DNA from: Cichorium intybus
Taxonomy: Eukaryota > Streptophyta > Magnoliopsida > Asterales > Asteraceae
Assembly: GCA_023525715.1 (NCBI GenBank)
Contig: CM042010.1
Coordinates: 64,583,966 to 64,647,965, forward strand
Direction of reading: 5' to 3'
Length of the DNA: 64,000 bases
The notes below the pieces were generated by a model. The model was given only the letters and a program-made list of their open reading frames with translations, searched no databases and had not been told where the DNA came from. A program made the position numbers and the translations under genes. Shown piece by piece: positions 1 through 10,846 of the stretch. Every line of letters begins with the position of its first letter. Positions within the stretch are counted from its first letter, which is position 1.

Positions 1-330
1 CTGTAAAAATATTTGGTCCCCTTTTTATCGGGAGTTAAAGCATTAGCTCGACTCGCTGATCCGTTCACCTTGATGTACAGGAAGGGAAACCAGATAAGAC
101 AATCATGGACATGTATGTTGACTCTGTATGAGTCGTTCATAGAGAAGCATAGTTCCATTGATTCAGCTGCTTTGGGATTGAGTCCAGTAATAGGACACAT
201 CAAGAGATGATCCAGATCGTCTGGACCGGTTCCTCGATGTTTCAAACTAGGAATCCACAGGGTGGGACACAGTCACGGAAAGATTGGAAAATGCTCCGAA
301 GCTGAACAGTTTGGCAACTCAGGAATATCT
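1..330 (+). pseudogene. Decayed 3' end of copia gag (copy A)
   Basis: The frame around 13-210 contains the phrases LTLYESFIEKHSS and ALGLSPV, which correspond to LTLYESLLDRHSS and TSGLSPV in the gag of copy B (49698-50620, opposite strand). These lie downstream of the UBN2-type gag domain. The reading frame is interrupted by stops and rearranged before residue 30, so it cannot make a normal gag product. It is cut by the window edge. Confidence 0.7.
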
Positions 331-724
331 TAAAACTCAGAACCCCTGATCCTTAATTCCTTGATACAAGATGTGTTTCTCACATTTGCTCTGTATGAAT
401 GGACTCTGTAGGATGTGGGATGTTGTTGCATAGGAGCATATTCAGACTGGTTCTGAAACTCATGCAGTTTTAGAGTTTAGTTAGATATTGATATCATGTT
501 ATTAGCTTATCAGATGCGTATGACGTTGTCTATCATATAATACATAGTTCAAGGATTTTGTTTTAATAAAATTGTCAATTTTCTTTTAACACATGTTGTT
601 TGAAATATCCTTGAAATGTTGTATGATTGTGTTGAATGTATGATTAGTAATAACTTGAATGTTGATGCATCCAAAGTGTTTGGATTCAAGAATTGTGTCA
701 TTTATGATTGTTAATACAAATGTT

Positions 725-995
725 ATAAGAATCAATTCAACCACAGGTCCAGTTGGACAGGACCTTGGAATCATTTGACTTAGAGTCACTTGATGAATTG
801 ATTTCTTAATGTGTCAAGAAATGAATCAACCAAAGGTCCAGTTGGACAGGACTTTGGAATCATCTGACTTGGAGCCAGATGATGATTAAGTTTTTTATAA
901 AGCACATGTGGCAAGAAATGAATCACTCAAAGATCCAGAGGATAGGATTTTGGAATCAGCTGACTTAGAGTCAACTGAAGATTGCAAGTCTTGAA
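725..995 (+). repeat. Three diverged ~95-bp tandem repeats inside copy A
   Basis: Three successive units each contain a phrase like GGTCCAGTTGGACAGGA followed by TTGGAATCATNTGACTT and a spacer ending in AAGAAATGAATCA. The units lie near 745, 832 and 927. The same triplet is present in reverse orientation in copy B at about 49190-49440, so it belongs to the element and not to this insertion. Confidence 0.75.
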
Positions 996-2120
996 CAAAG
1001 TCATAAGTTTACATAGATATGTAAAAGACATTGAGATTAAGAGCAACGGACACACCTGTTGTGGTGTGTTGCTCGAATCTTGAGATAGAACACAATTGTT
1101 TGTACTTCACAATATTCATCATTCGGTATGATGAATATGACATTGCTTATCGGTATAAGTAATTGAATTGAGACCTTGAACAGTCCAAGGACTTCAAAGG
1201 AAGTACAAGTTCCACAGAACCTGAGCGATAACATAAAATGAGAAAAAGGTTTCACGGTTCATTCTCTTCCAAGAGCATTAATGGTTATAATGTGTCTTAG
1301 GGAAGATAATGGAGCATTGGTCGAAACAGTTCGATCCTCGGTGTATGAGATACATTGCCAATTAGTTTCCAATAAGATGAACACTATACCAGTCAGTCCA
1401 TATAAACCATACTCCGACCACATCCTAGACTAAGTAGGTCTTGCAAACACTGCCTGAAATGTAAAGCTTGGATTATCCCACTTGTACATAGAAAGTCCAG
1501 GGTCTTATAGTGTTCATCCGAACCTCATGACTAGCCTGAACATGGTTATCATTGTCGTTTCATTGGCTATCCCGCTGTAACTCTAAAAGAATAGCTCTTT
1601 TTAGAAAGAACTCATGTTCTAAGGAAACAGTGGGAGTTGGGACAGTCCTGAATGAGTTCAGGATTAGCCAAGTGAAAAGACCTTTAGTCATCACTAGGCT
1701 TGGAGTAGAAATCAGATTTCTGCTTTACGACTGACATTATCTCCTCTTAACCAGTAGTATTGATCACCATCATAAGTAGTTGTGATCGGGGTGACATACC
1801 GATTGGTGGTAAAACACTGCAGTTGGTACGGATTTGCAATCTGACTACTTGGAAGCATTGGTGAGCCCGGCTGCTGCCAAATAAGAGGACCTTAGGGCGA
1901 GACACGGTCTGTATGAAAATTTGATTGATTTTACACCTGGTCTAAAAACCAGTGGGAGTAACTGAGTTATCAAAAGAAAGCAACATGGACATATACATAC
2001 CTTCAGAGCATCTAGTTGAGTGAGTCGATACTCAGAGTCAAGCAATTGATTCCGAGTAAAGCACTCTCAATAGCAGATGAAATCCGAGAGGATTCTGCGT
2101 GGCATAGTGTGAGTCGTTAG

Positions 2121-2145
2121 TGGAGCGTGTGTGGTTTACCGGCAC
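2121..2145 (+). repeat. 25-bp family motif, copy A unit 1
   Basis: This contains GTGTGGTTTACCGGCAC preceded by TGGAGCGT. The motif recurs at 3104-3128 in copy A and four times in copy B. It is not part of any open reading frame. Confidence 0.8.
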
Positions 2146-3103
2146 ACTAATAGGGACACACATAGAGCATGCCATTACAAAAGGTACATGGCCCCGGGTT
2201 TCGTCCCACGGGCATCTCGCAAGAAAGGATATTCAGATTCTCAAAATATGCCAAAGGATTGGATTTTGAGAAAGGACTGAAAGATTTCCATTAAAATGTC
2301 AGAAAGGTTTGGATTCTCAAAATGTGCCATAAGTCCTGTAGCCTATAACCATGTCAAAGCCAGTGGGAGTCGCCGTTATCCACTATCCCCACATATGGGA
2401 TAAATAATGGTTCTAGGAAACGTCTCTTTTCATTACGAAGTGTAATGACTTGGTGTTAAGAGACGGATCGCTATGAAAGCCTTAATAGAAATACGGCATA
2501 CTCAGGTGGTTGTAAACGACTATGAGATCCAGATTCTGCCAAGATGATCTTGATGAGATTCAAGATGCATAGACTTAGGAAAGCTTTTCTTATCATTGCA
2601 AAGTGTGATGACTTGGCATGAAAGAAATTAAGAAGGTGCAACATACTCACATAATTCAAAGTCATCTATTAGATAGATGAAATCACCAGCATAGACCTAG
2701 CCATTCTAAGCATGATCTTGATAAGATTCAAGATGCATGAGAAGAGTCTCCGAAAGGAAATAGTTTTTCGAAAATCATGACACAAGGATTATGAATAATC
2801 TTTGGATTCCGAAAAAGGTTTGGAATAAGATTGGATCGGGTTCCACAAATTTTCTTGGATCGATCCTAATGTCATGAACATGTCCTGATGACTTGATGCT
2901 TAGGGCATAATAACTTGGATTCAGAACATTGTCTGGCTGGGAGTACTGGATGGATTGTTTGAACTCAAGAGAGAAACATTGGGAAATGATTAGGGTGAAA
3001 TTGATAGGGTTAAAATTTGAAAGATTTTTCAAAGTGGTAATTATTAACGTCGGGACATGATGTTAAAGGACTTCATGGTTAAAGAATCTCGTTGGTATTA
3101 TGA

Positions 3104-3128
3104 TGGAGCGCGTGTGGTTCACCGACAC
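3104..3128 (+). repeat. 25-bp family motif, copy A unit 2
   Basis: This is a variant of the 2121-2145 motif with three substitutions (GTGTGGTTCACCGACAC core). It is collinear with 47033-47057 in copy B. Confidence 0.75.
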
Positions 3129-3633
3129 ATCATAATGCCTCGAAATAGTCTTAGGGTGCAGTCAAGTAGACTAAAGACCCCAGAACCATAGGAAGTCACA
3201 GTACACATTACCAGAATTGAGTTAGGAGAGAAATTGACAGGATAACATATTAAGATGTTATTGGATGAGCATCTGATTGGATCATCTGCAATAAAATGTA
3301 CAAGTATAAGATACTTTGGATACATAGAAAGAGTGTAAGGTTCATAAAGACATAGATGTAAAATTAGAATTGAAAGTTTAAAAGAAATTTTTGAAACCGA
3401 TAATAGGTTATGACAAGACCAGACTTGGTGATTACCTTGTGGAGACTTGGTAATTAGCAGGAGTAGCTGCCAGTCAGATCTTTATGTTTCACTTTTGCAT
3501 GTTTTACTTCCCGAATAATTTAATTATTCAGATAGGTCCACAGTCGCTCATACTTTGGGAAGTAAGTGTTGAATCAAGACTGTCATGAATTGGTTTGTAG
3601 ACTGTCTAAGGAGTTAGACATAGCAATAGGATT

Positions 3634-3638
3634 GCTAC
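3634..3638. repeat. Target-site duplication GCTAC, left
   Basis: GCTAC immediately precedes the left LTR and is repeated at 13275-13279 right after the right LTR. Copy B, at the equivalent place, has a single GCTAC (opposite strand). Confidence 0.95.
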
Positions 3639-6066
3639 TGTAAGAACCCGCGAAATTGTAAAAGGGTAAAATGGTCTTTTGTCACATTATAAGACCATCA
3701 TGTAAAATAATATGTATTTGTAGAATAATATTACAAGAAATACAAGTATATGTAAAATTTGGTGTTTTATCGCGTGAATAGTGAACCTTGATCAAAAAGG
3801 GCAAAATGGTCATTTGACATGAAAATGACCAAATTGTCAAGAAAATGTTAAGTTGAAAGTTAATGAAACATAAACTGCCAAGTTATGCACTCTTGGACTA
3901 TTTCTGAATAAAAGAGTGAAGTTAGGGGGCTAAAGTGAAATTAATTAATAAAACTAAATATATATATAAAATATGAGAGTTATTCTCTCATTATCTGAGA
4001 ACCCAGTAGAAGGATCGAGAGAGAGAGCTAGAGAGAACGAAAGAGAGAGCCAGAGGAGGAAATACGTGAAGAATCAAAGAAGAGTTCCAAAACCAAGCCC
4101 TAGATTGAAGTTTCTAAGCAAGTGAGGTAAGGTTCCATGTTCTAAGCTCAATTTCTTGAACGGGAAACCAACTTGAACTTCTGATTTTCCAGAATTCATG
4201 CTCTTAATGAAACTATCTTGCTCAAAATCATCAAATAGACATGTTCTAACCAAGGAATATGTTGAAAATTAAGAAATGATGATTTTGGCCAAGAACCCTA
4301 ATTCACGGGTTGTGAGATTAAGACCAGTTTTTATGGTTTTTCTAAGTCCAAATGATCACTTAGGATGTATTAAGACACTCCTAAGTGATTAATTTCAAAA
4401 AGTTGGATTTTTGGTAAAAATCATCAAAAACGGGTTTTCAAGGAATTGGAACTGAAATCAGTAATTCCAAGGCTTAAAACTTGATGTAAAGCAAGGGTTT
4501 TAGTCATGGAATGATAGTAAACGATTAAGTTAAGTATTAAGCACTTAATAGGGCAAAATAGAGGTCTGCAGCTCGAAAATCGGACCCGAAACCCACCCAG
4601 ACACATTACACGGCCGTGTAATTTTCAGAGTAAACATTACACGACCGTGTAACCCAATTAAAGCCTGCAAAGTTACACGGCCGTGTAATTTTGCAAGGCA
4701 AGTTACACGACCGTGTAACATACTGAGGAAATTTCTGAGTTTTGATTTTTGGAAATTGAGGTTAGACTTGTCCGTTTGACCTCAAATTTGAAACACAAGT
4801 CTAATATGGCTTAAGATTTCATACAAAAATGTCGGAACTGAAATACGACCCCTCGGGAATACTGTAGCAAAATACGCGTCTTTCGGGGACAAATTATAAA
4901 AGGAGTTTATTGATGGTTATACATTTGTATGGCCTGTGGTTATGTTATATGAGACTATTAAGTCATAGAGTTAGTTGTAACATGTAATTATACATATAAT
5001 ACTTGTATAGGTGGTGCTTCAAACGTTGTTGAGCACGGGAAAGGAAAAGCCGTACGCGAAGCCTAGTAAACCGTAGTAGAACCAAGGTGAGTTTTATGAG
5101 GATTTTCTAGTACATAGCAAAAATGTTATTTTCAGAAAAGTATGATTTCCAATGTTTATAAATACTAAAGTTTGGAAAATGGTTTTTGAATGAAGCTCTA
5201 TACAAGGGCTTAGTATTTTAAGTATATTTTTAAAGTATGATTTGTAAAGTATTTTGAAAGAAGTTCCTTATAGGAACTCAGATGTCAGAAGCAGTTTTGA
5301 AAGTATTTTTGTTAAAGAGTTATAAATGTTTGAGTAAGAATAGTTTACAAATTGTGTCCCACTTTGACCATATTGAGATGAAATGAAGTAAGAATTTAAG
5401 ATGAGCCAGTTGTCCGGACTAGGATCACCCACATAATCGGGGGATCAGAAGACACTACTGGGATGGTACCTCCCGTCGCGAAGTAGTTGTCTAGCTTAGC
5501 ATACCCTTGTGCTTGAATTTGTTCCAAGTCACGAAGGGGAGACAGAATGAGCAAACCGAGTGGACAGATCTGTTCTGTTCTGCGAGGGGAGCTAGTTGAA
5601 TGAATTAATTAACTTAATTCATAAGTTTCAGTTGGTCACGAGAAAGTAAGCAGTTTTATAAAAGAAAGTCTTTTTAGAGTTTGAAAGTAAAGAAGAAAAA
5701 GTTATTTTGAGATTTATGAAATAAATCAGTTTTAGCAATGTACTTTTGATATTTCAAGTTTTGAATAGAAAAGTTTTGGGTCTAAACCCATATTACTCAC
5801 GAGACTTTATGTCTCACGTATACTATGTTTTTGAAATGTTATGTACTTAGGTGAACGGAGCGAAGATTGAAGTTTGGACCAATTGATACAATGTAAGTTT
5901 AAATTATGGTTATTGGTATTGAGTCTGTAATACCCCTCGAGTTTAAGTTTGTAAAATAAATAAAATAAAAAAAAATTTAGTGGCTGTTTCATAGTCACAA
6001 GTTGTAAAATATGTTTGGAAACTGTATTTTTATATTAAATATGGGTTGAAGAAAAGGGGTGTTACA
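3639..6066 (+). repeat. 5' LTR of gypsy 1
   Basis: This is a 2428-bp direct repeat, equal in length to 10847-13274. It differs at about four positions (near 5581, 5630, 5846 and 5873 by eye) with no indel. It contains a cluster of palindromes at 4605-4718 and a short AT-rich stretch with GAGA runs near 3960-4060 that could include promoter elements. Confidence 0.95.
4605..4718. repeat. Four-copy palindrome array in 5' LTR
   Basis: Palindromes of the type TTACACGGCCGTGTAA occur at 4605-4622 (18 bp, perfect), 4637-4652, 4673-4688 and 4703-4718. The perfect GGCC-centred form alternates with a GACC-centred form having one mismatch. The same array is at 11813-11926 in the other LTR. Confidence 0.9.
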
Positions 6067-6070
6067 GTTT

Positions 6071-6083
6071 TGGTATCAGAGCC
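6071..6083 (+). other. Primer-binding site of gypsy 1 (initiator Met-tRNA)
   Basis: TGGTATCAGAGCC lies four bases after the 5' LTR. It is the usual complement to the 3' end of plant initiator methionine tRNA, used to prime minus-strand synthesis. Confidence 0.9.
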
Positions 6084-6285
6084 ATAGTTTAAGCGAATTA
6101 GGTTGGAATACCATCCTAGTCTTAAACTAGCAAGAGTAGTAGTAGGTTGCCTTAGTTATATAGTAGACATAGATTGAGTATGACTGTTATAAAATGCAGT
6201 CAAGATAAGGCGATAATATGCTACCGCTTATGAAATACTATATAGAATTGCGTATTAAACCGATAATTTGTTCATCTATATAGTA

Positions 6286-9200
6286 ATGGGAGACAGAAGA
6301 CAAGCTGACAGGGGTGAGGGTAGTCACACTTCTTCAAGAGGAAGTGAACCACATGTTCTGCGAAACGATGAGGCTGAGCCAAACCCACCACCACCACAAC
6401 CTGTCACTATGGAGGCAATTCAGTTCCTAATTAATAATCTACGAACTGAACTGAGACAAGATGTGCACGACATAATCGATAGCAGAATGGGTGAACCTAG
6501 TGCCCAATCATCACAAGAAGTTTCCAAGAAGACGACTGAGGAAGCAACCACTGGAGGAAACAAGACGGAAAAAAGGGCTGCTCTTTTAAGTCCTTTATGG
6601 CTTGCAAACCGCCCGAATACCATGGCAGTTTCGAACCCAAAGTGACGATGCGATGGGTCTGAGAGATTGAACAAGTGATACAAGCGAGCAAATGTGCAGA
6701 AAAAGACCAAGTCACTTTTGCTTCTCGACAACTAAAGGATGATGCTTTGGTGTGGTGGAACACCAAATATGAAAGCTTGGGAAAGGATGTGGTATATGGT
6801 TGGTCATGGGCAGAGTTTGTCACGTGTCTCAAAGATAAATTCTGTCCCACGCGAGATTTGGAGAAGTTGAATGAAGATTTCTTAATGATAAAGAAAGGAG
6901 AAATGACGGTTGACGAGTATACAAAGAAGTTTTGTGACATGTTACATTTTGTGGGGGAGTCTTACCCCAGTGAGCGGTCCTGAATTAACCGCTATGTCCG
7001 GGGTTTGCCATGGAACTATGAACTAGAAGTAAAGAAAGCCGAGACGTTAGATGGGGCGATCATTGCTGCCCGAACTGTGGAAGATGTTGGAAAAAGAAGG
7101 AAGGAAGAAGGACCTGGTTTTGGTGACAAAAGGAAGACAGTTAGTAGTATCAGTGGGAACATAAAGAAGAAAGGGAAAATGAGTACAAGTCAGAGCCGAC
7201 AGGGAAGTGTGAAAAAGTGCGAGAAATGTGGGAAAGAACACGGTGGCGAATGTCGAGCGGGATCAAATGCCTGCTTTAATTGTGGCGGATTCGGTCACAA
7301 AGCAAAAGATTGCAAAGCCAAGAAAGCCAGCGAAGTGGAGTGCTTCTCATGTCATCAGATGGGACACTACAGTTTCAACTGCCCAAACAAGGGAGGAGAA
7401 ACTATGGTGTCAACAGCCCAGAAGAAGACCGAATCCCAGAAGGTGAAGACTCGAGCTTTTCAGATTACCAGGGAGGAAGCAAAGGAGACTCACGATGTGG
7501 TCTCAGGTATACTACTAATCAACTCGACACCTGCATATGTCTTGTTTGATTCCGGGTCTACATATTCATTTGTGTCCCATGGGTTTGGAGCTAGATTAAA
7601 AGTCCCATTAGAATTGTTAGATTTAGTTTTTGAGGTAGAAGTGGCGGACGGGAAATTTGTGGAAGTTCAGCATATATATCGAGACTGTGAGCTTGACATC
7701 AACGGCAAGAAGTTTCGACTTAATCTCCTTCCTATTGGAATTAAGTCCTTTGATGTAATAATTGGAATGGATTGGCTCGGTGCCAATGATGCAAAGATAG
7801 CTTGTGGACAGAAGAGGGTATCCGTTAAAACCCTAGGAGCTAAGGTGTACGTATACGGAGAAAGAAGAACGCACATGCCAAGTATCATCAGTGTAGCTAA
7901 AGCTCGAAGATGTATCAGGAAAGGGTGTGTATCTTTCCTGGCCTATGTGATGACTGAAGATAAAGTGAAACAGACGTACAAAGACATAGAAGTGGTAAAA
8001 GAGTTTCCAGAAGTTTTTCCAGATGAATTGCCAGGCTTACCACCAGAAAGGCAAGTTGAGTTCCGAATAGATCTTGTTCCAGGAGCTTCCCCAATAGCCC
8101 GAGCACCGTACCGGTTAGCACCAACAGAGATGAGGGAATTAATGTCCCAGTTGCAGGAATTACTAGATAAAGGCTTCATCAGGCCTAGCTCTTCTCCGTG
8201 GGGTGCTCCAGTTTTATTTGTAAAGAAGAAAGATGGGTCAATGCGAATGTGCATTGATTACGGAGAATTGAACAAAATTACCATTAAGAACCGTTACCCG
8301 TTGCCCAGAATAGACGATTTATTTGACCAGTTGCAAGGAGCAGATTATTTCTCGAAAATTGATTTAAGATCTGGGTATCATCAAGTCAGGGTAAAAGAAA
8401 GTGATGTAGAGAAAACGGCGTTTCGTACACGATACGGGCATTACGAGTTTCTAGTAATGCCATTTGGTCTTACGAATGCACCAGCGATCTTTATGGACTT
8501 AATGAATCGGGTCTGTAAACCATTCTTAGACCGGTTTGTTATAGTGTTCATAGATGACATTTTGATCTACTCAAAGAATAAAGAAGAGCATGCGAGTCAT
8601 CTGCGGTTAGTACTTGAGACTTTGAAAAGAGAATAGCTTTATGCAAAGTTCTCCAAGTGCGAGTTTTGGATGAGAGAGGTTCAGTTCCTTGGACACGTTG
8701 TTTCTATCCAAGGTATAAAAGTTGATCCAGCGAAAGTTGAAGCAGTGATGAAATGGGAGCCACCTAAGACACCAACAGAAGTTAGAAGTTTTCTCGGTCT
8801 TGCCGGGTACTACCGGAGATTTATTCAAGATTTCTCCCGTATCGCAGTGCCACTTACACGATTAACCAGGAAAGAAGAGCAGTTTAGATGGCAAGAGGAA
8901 CAAGAAAGAGCCTTCGCTACATTGAAAGAAAAGTTGTGTAACGCGCCTGTCCTTACATTGCCAGATGGGACAGAAGATTTTGAAGTGTACATCGATGCCT
9001 CGCATCGAGGGCTTGGCTGTGTATTGATGCAAAGAGGGAAGGTTATAGCATACGCTTCTAGACAGTTGAAAGATTCAGAGAAAAAGTACACAACTCACGA
9101 TCTAGAACTTGCAGCGATCGTATTTGCCTTGAAGATTTGGAGACATTACTTGTATGGTACAAAGTGCAAGCTATTCACCGATCACAAGAGTCTGCAGTAT

Positions 9201-10835
9201 GTGTTCACTCAAAAAGAGTTGAACATGAGACAGAGCAGATGGCTAGAGCTGATCAGTGACTATGATTGCGACATTATATACCATCCGGGTAAAGCAAATG
9301 TTGTAGCAGATGCATTAAGTAGAAAAGCACCTGAGAAAAGAATCAAGGCAAGGTCGATGCGCATAGAATTGGTATCCAGTATCATAGAGCGGATTAAAGC
9401 AGCTCAGCAGAAAGTTGAAGAAAGTGAAAACTTAAAAGATGAAAAGCTAGGAAAAGACATACAGTTTGAAATCAACAGTCAAGGATTAAAGACCTATAGA
9501 AACCGCATTTGGGTACCGAAAGCAGGAGGTTTGAGAAAGCTAATTTTAGACTAGTCGCATAAGTCAAAGTATTCCATTCATCCTGGGAGTACCAAGACTT
9601 ATCAAGATTTGAAAAGACAGTATTGGTGGCCTGGAATGAAGAAGAGGATAGCTAAGTACATCTCCAAGTGTGTTATTTGTGCACAAGTCAAGGCGGAACA
9701 TCAGGTCCCGCATGGGGATGCTCAGTCATTACATATTCCAGCCGGAAAGTGGGAAGATGTAACCATGGACTTGGTTGTCGGGTTACCAAGAACGAGAAGA
9801 GGTCATGATAGTATATGGGTCATAGTGGACCGGTTGACCAAGAGTGCACTATTTCTAGCCATAAAAGAAACTACTCCATTGGAGCAGTTAGCCCAGTTGT
9901 ATTCAGATGAAGTGTTAAGAAGATATGGTGCACCGTTGTCTATCGTGTCAGACAGAGACCCCAGATTTACCTCTAACTTTTGGAGAGCTTTACAAGATAA
10001 AATGGGGACAAGAATTCAGCTAAGTACAGCGTATCATCCACAAACAGATGGTCAGAGTGAACGAACGATCCAGACATTAGAAGACATGTTACGATCATGC
10101 GTGATGGAATTTGGAGGTAGTTGGGATGAACACCTACCATTAGTGGAGTTTGCATACAATAACAGCTACCATTCCAGCATCAAAATGCCACCCTTTGAGG
10201 CATTGTATGGTAGAAAGTGTAGAACTCCTTTGTGCTGGTTGGAAGCGGGTGAGACTAAGCTTACGGGGCCAGAGATTGTTAGAGTAACTAATGAGAAGAT
10301 TGGAGTAATTCAAGCCAACATGAAAGCAGCACAAGATCGGCAAAAGAGTTACTCAAATTTAAAGAAGAGACCGTATGACTTGCAAGAAGGAGATTTGGTG
10401 ATGATAAAAGTGTCGCCATGGAAAGGAGTGGTTAGATTTGGCAAGAGAGGAAAGTTAAGTCCAAGGTACATTGGACCTTTTAGAATCCTAAAGAGAGTTG
10501 GGTTACAAGCATTCAAGATAGAGTTACCACCCGAACTCAGTGGAATACATGATACCTTTCATGTATGCTACTTGAAGAAGTATTTTGGTAAAGAAGAATT
10601 AGTAATACCGTATACTGACCTGAGGGTGGAGACTCCTAGCAAACTGATTGAAGAACCCGAAGCCATCCTGGAAATGCAGACTAAAAAGCTAAGGAACAAG
10701 GAGATTGATCTTGTATTAGTCAAGTGGAAGCATCCGTTAGGATCGAACCTAACTTGGGAAACATTAGAAGAAATGAAGAGAAGATATCCGAATTTCACGG
10801 ATTACGAAAAGATTCCGAGGACGGAATCCGCTTAA
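6286..10835 (+). pseudogene. Broken gag-pol of gypsy 1
   Basis: The first ATG in the gag frame is at 6286. That frame ends at 6643-6645, and the rest of gag continues in another frame from about 6660, so there is a frameshift in gag. Later stops lie at 6981-6983, 8634-8636 and 9552-9554, all in the frame used from 6675 to 10835. Visible domains are: retrotransposon gag core (about 6700-6960), zinc knuckles CX2CX4HX4C at 7272-7313 and 7341-7382, protease DSG motif near 7548, reverse transcriptase with FIDDILIYS near 8548, RNase H with DAS near 8993, integrase (about 9609-10400) with a TDGQSERTIQT motif, and a chromodomain-like tail (about 10660-10800). The product would be virus-like particle and replication proteins, but this copy cannot encode a complete polyprotein. 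Confidence 0.93.
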
Positions 10836-10846
10836 GGAGGGGTGAC
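10834..10846 (+). other. Polypurine tract of gypsy 1
   Basis: The purine-rich AAGGAGGGGTGAC immediately precedes the 3' LTR, where plus-strand synthesis is primed in LTR retrotransposons. The gag-pol frame ends with TAA just before it. Confidence 0.8.

Noticed and set aside
5807..5998. Short frames repeated in both gypsy 1 LTRs (also 4424-4606)
   Set aside because: They lie in non-coding LTR sequence, antisense to the element, and have no features.
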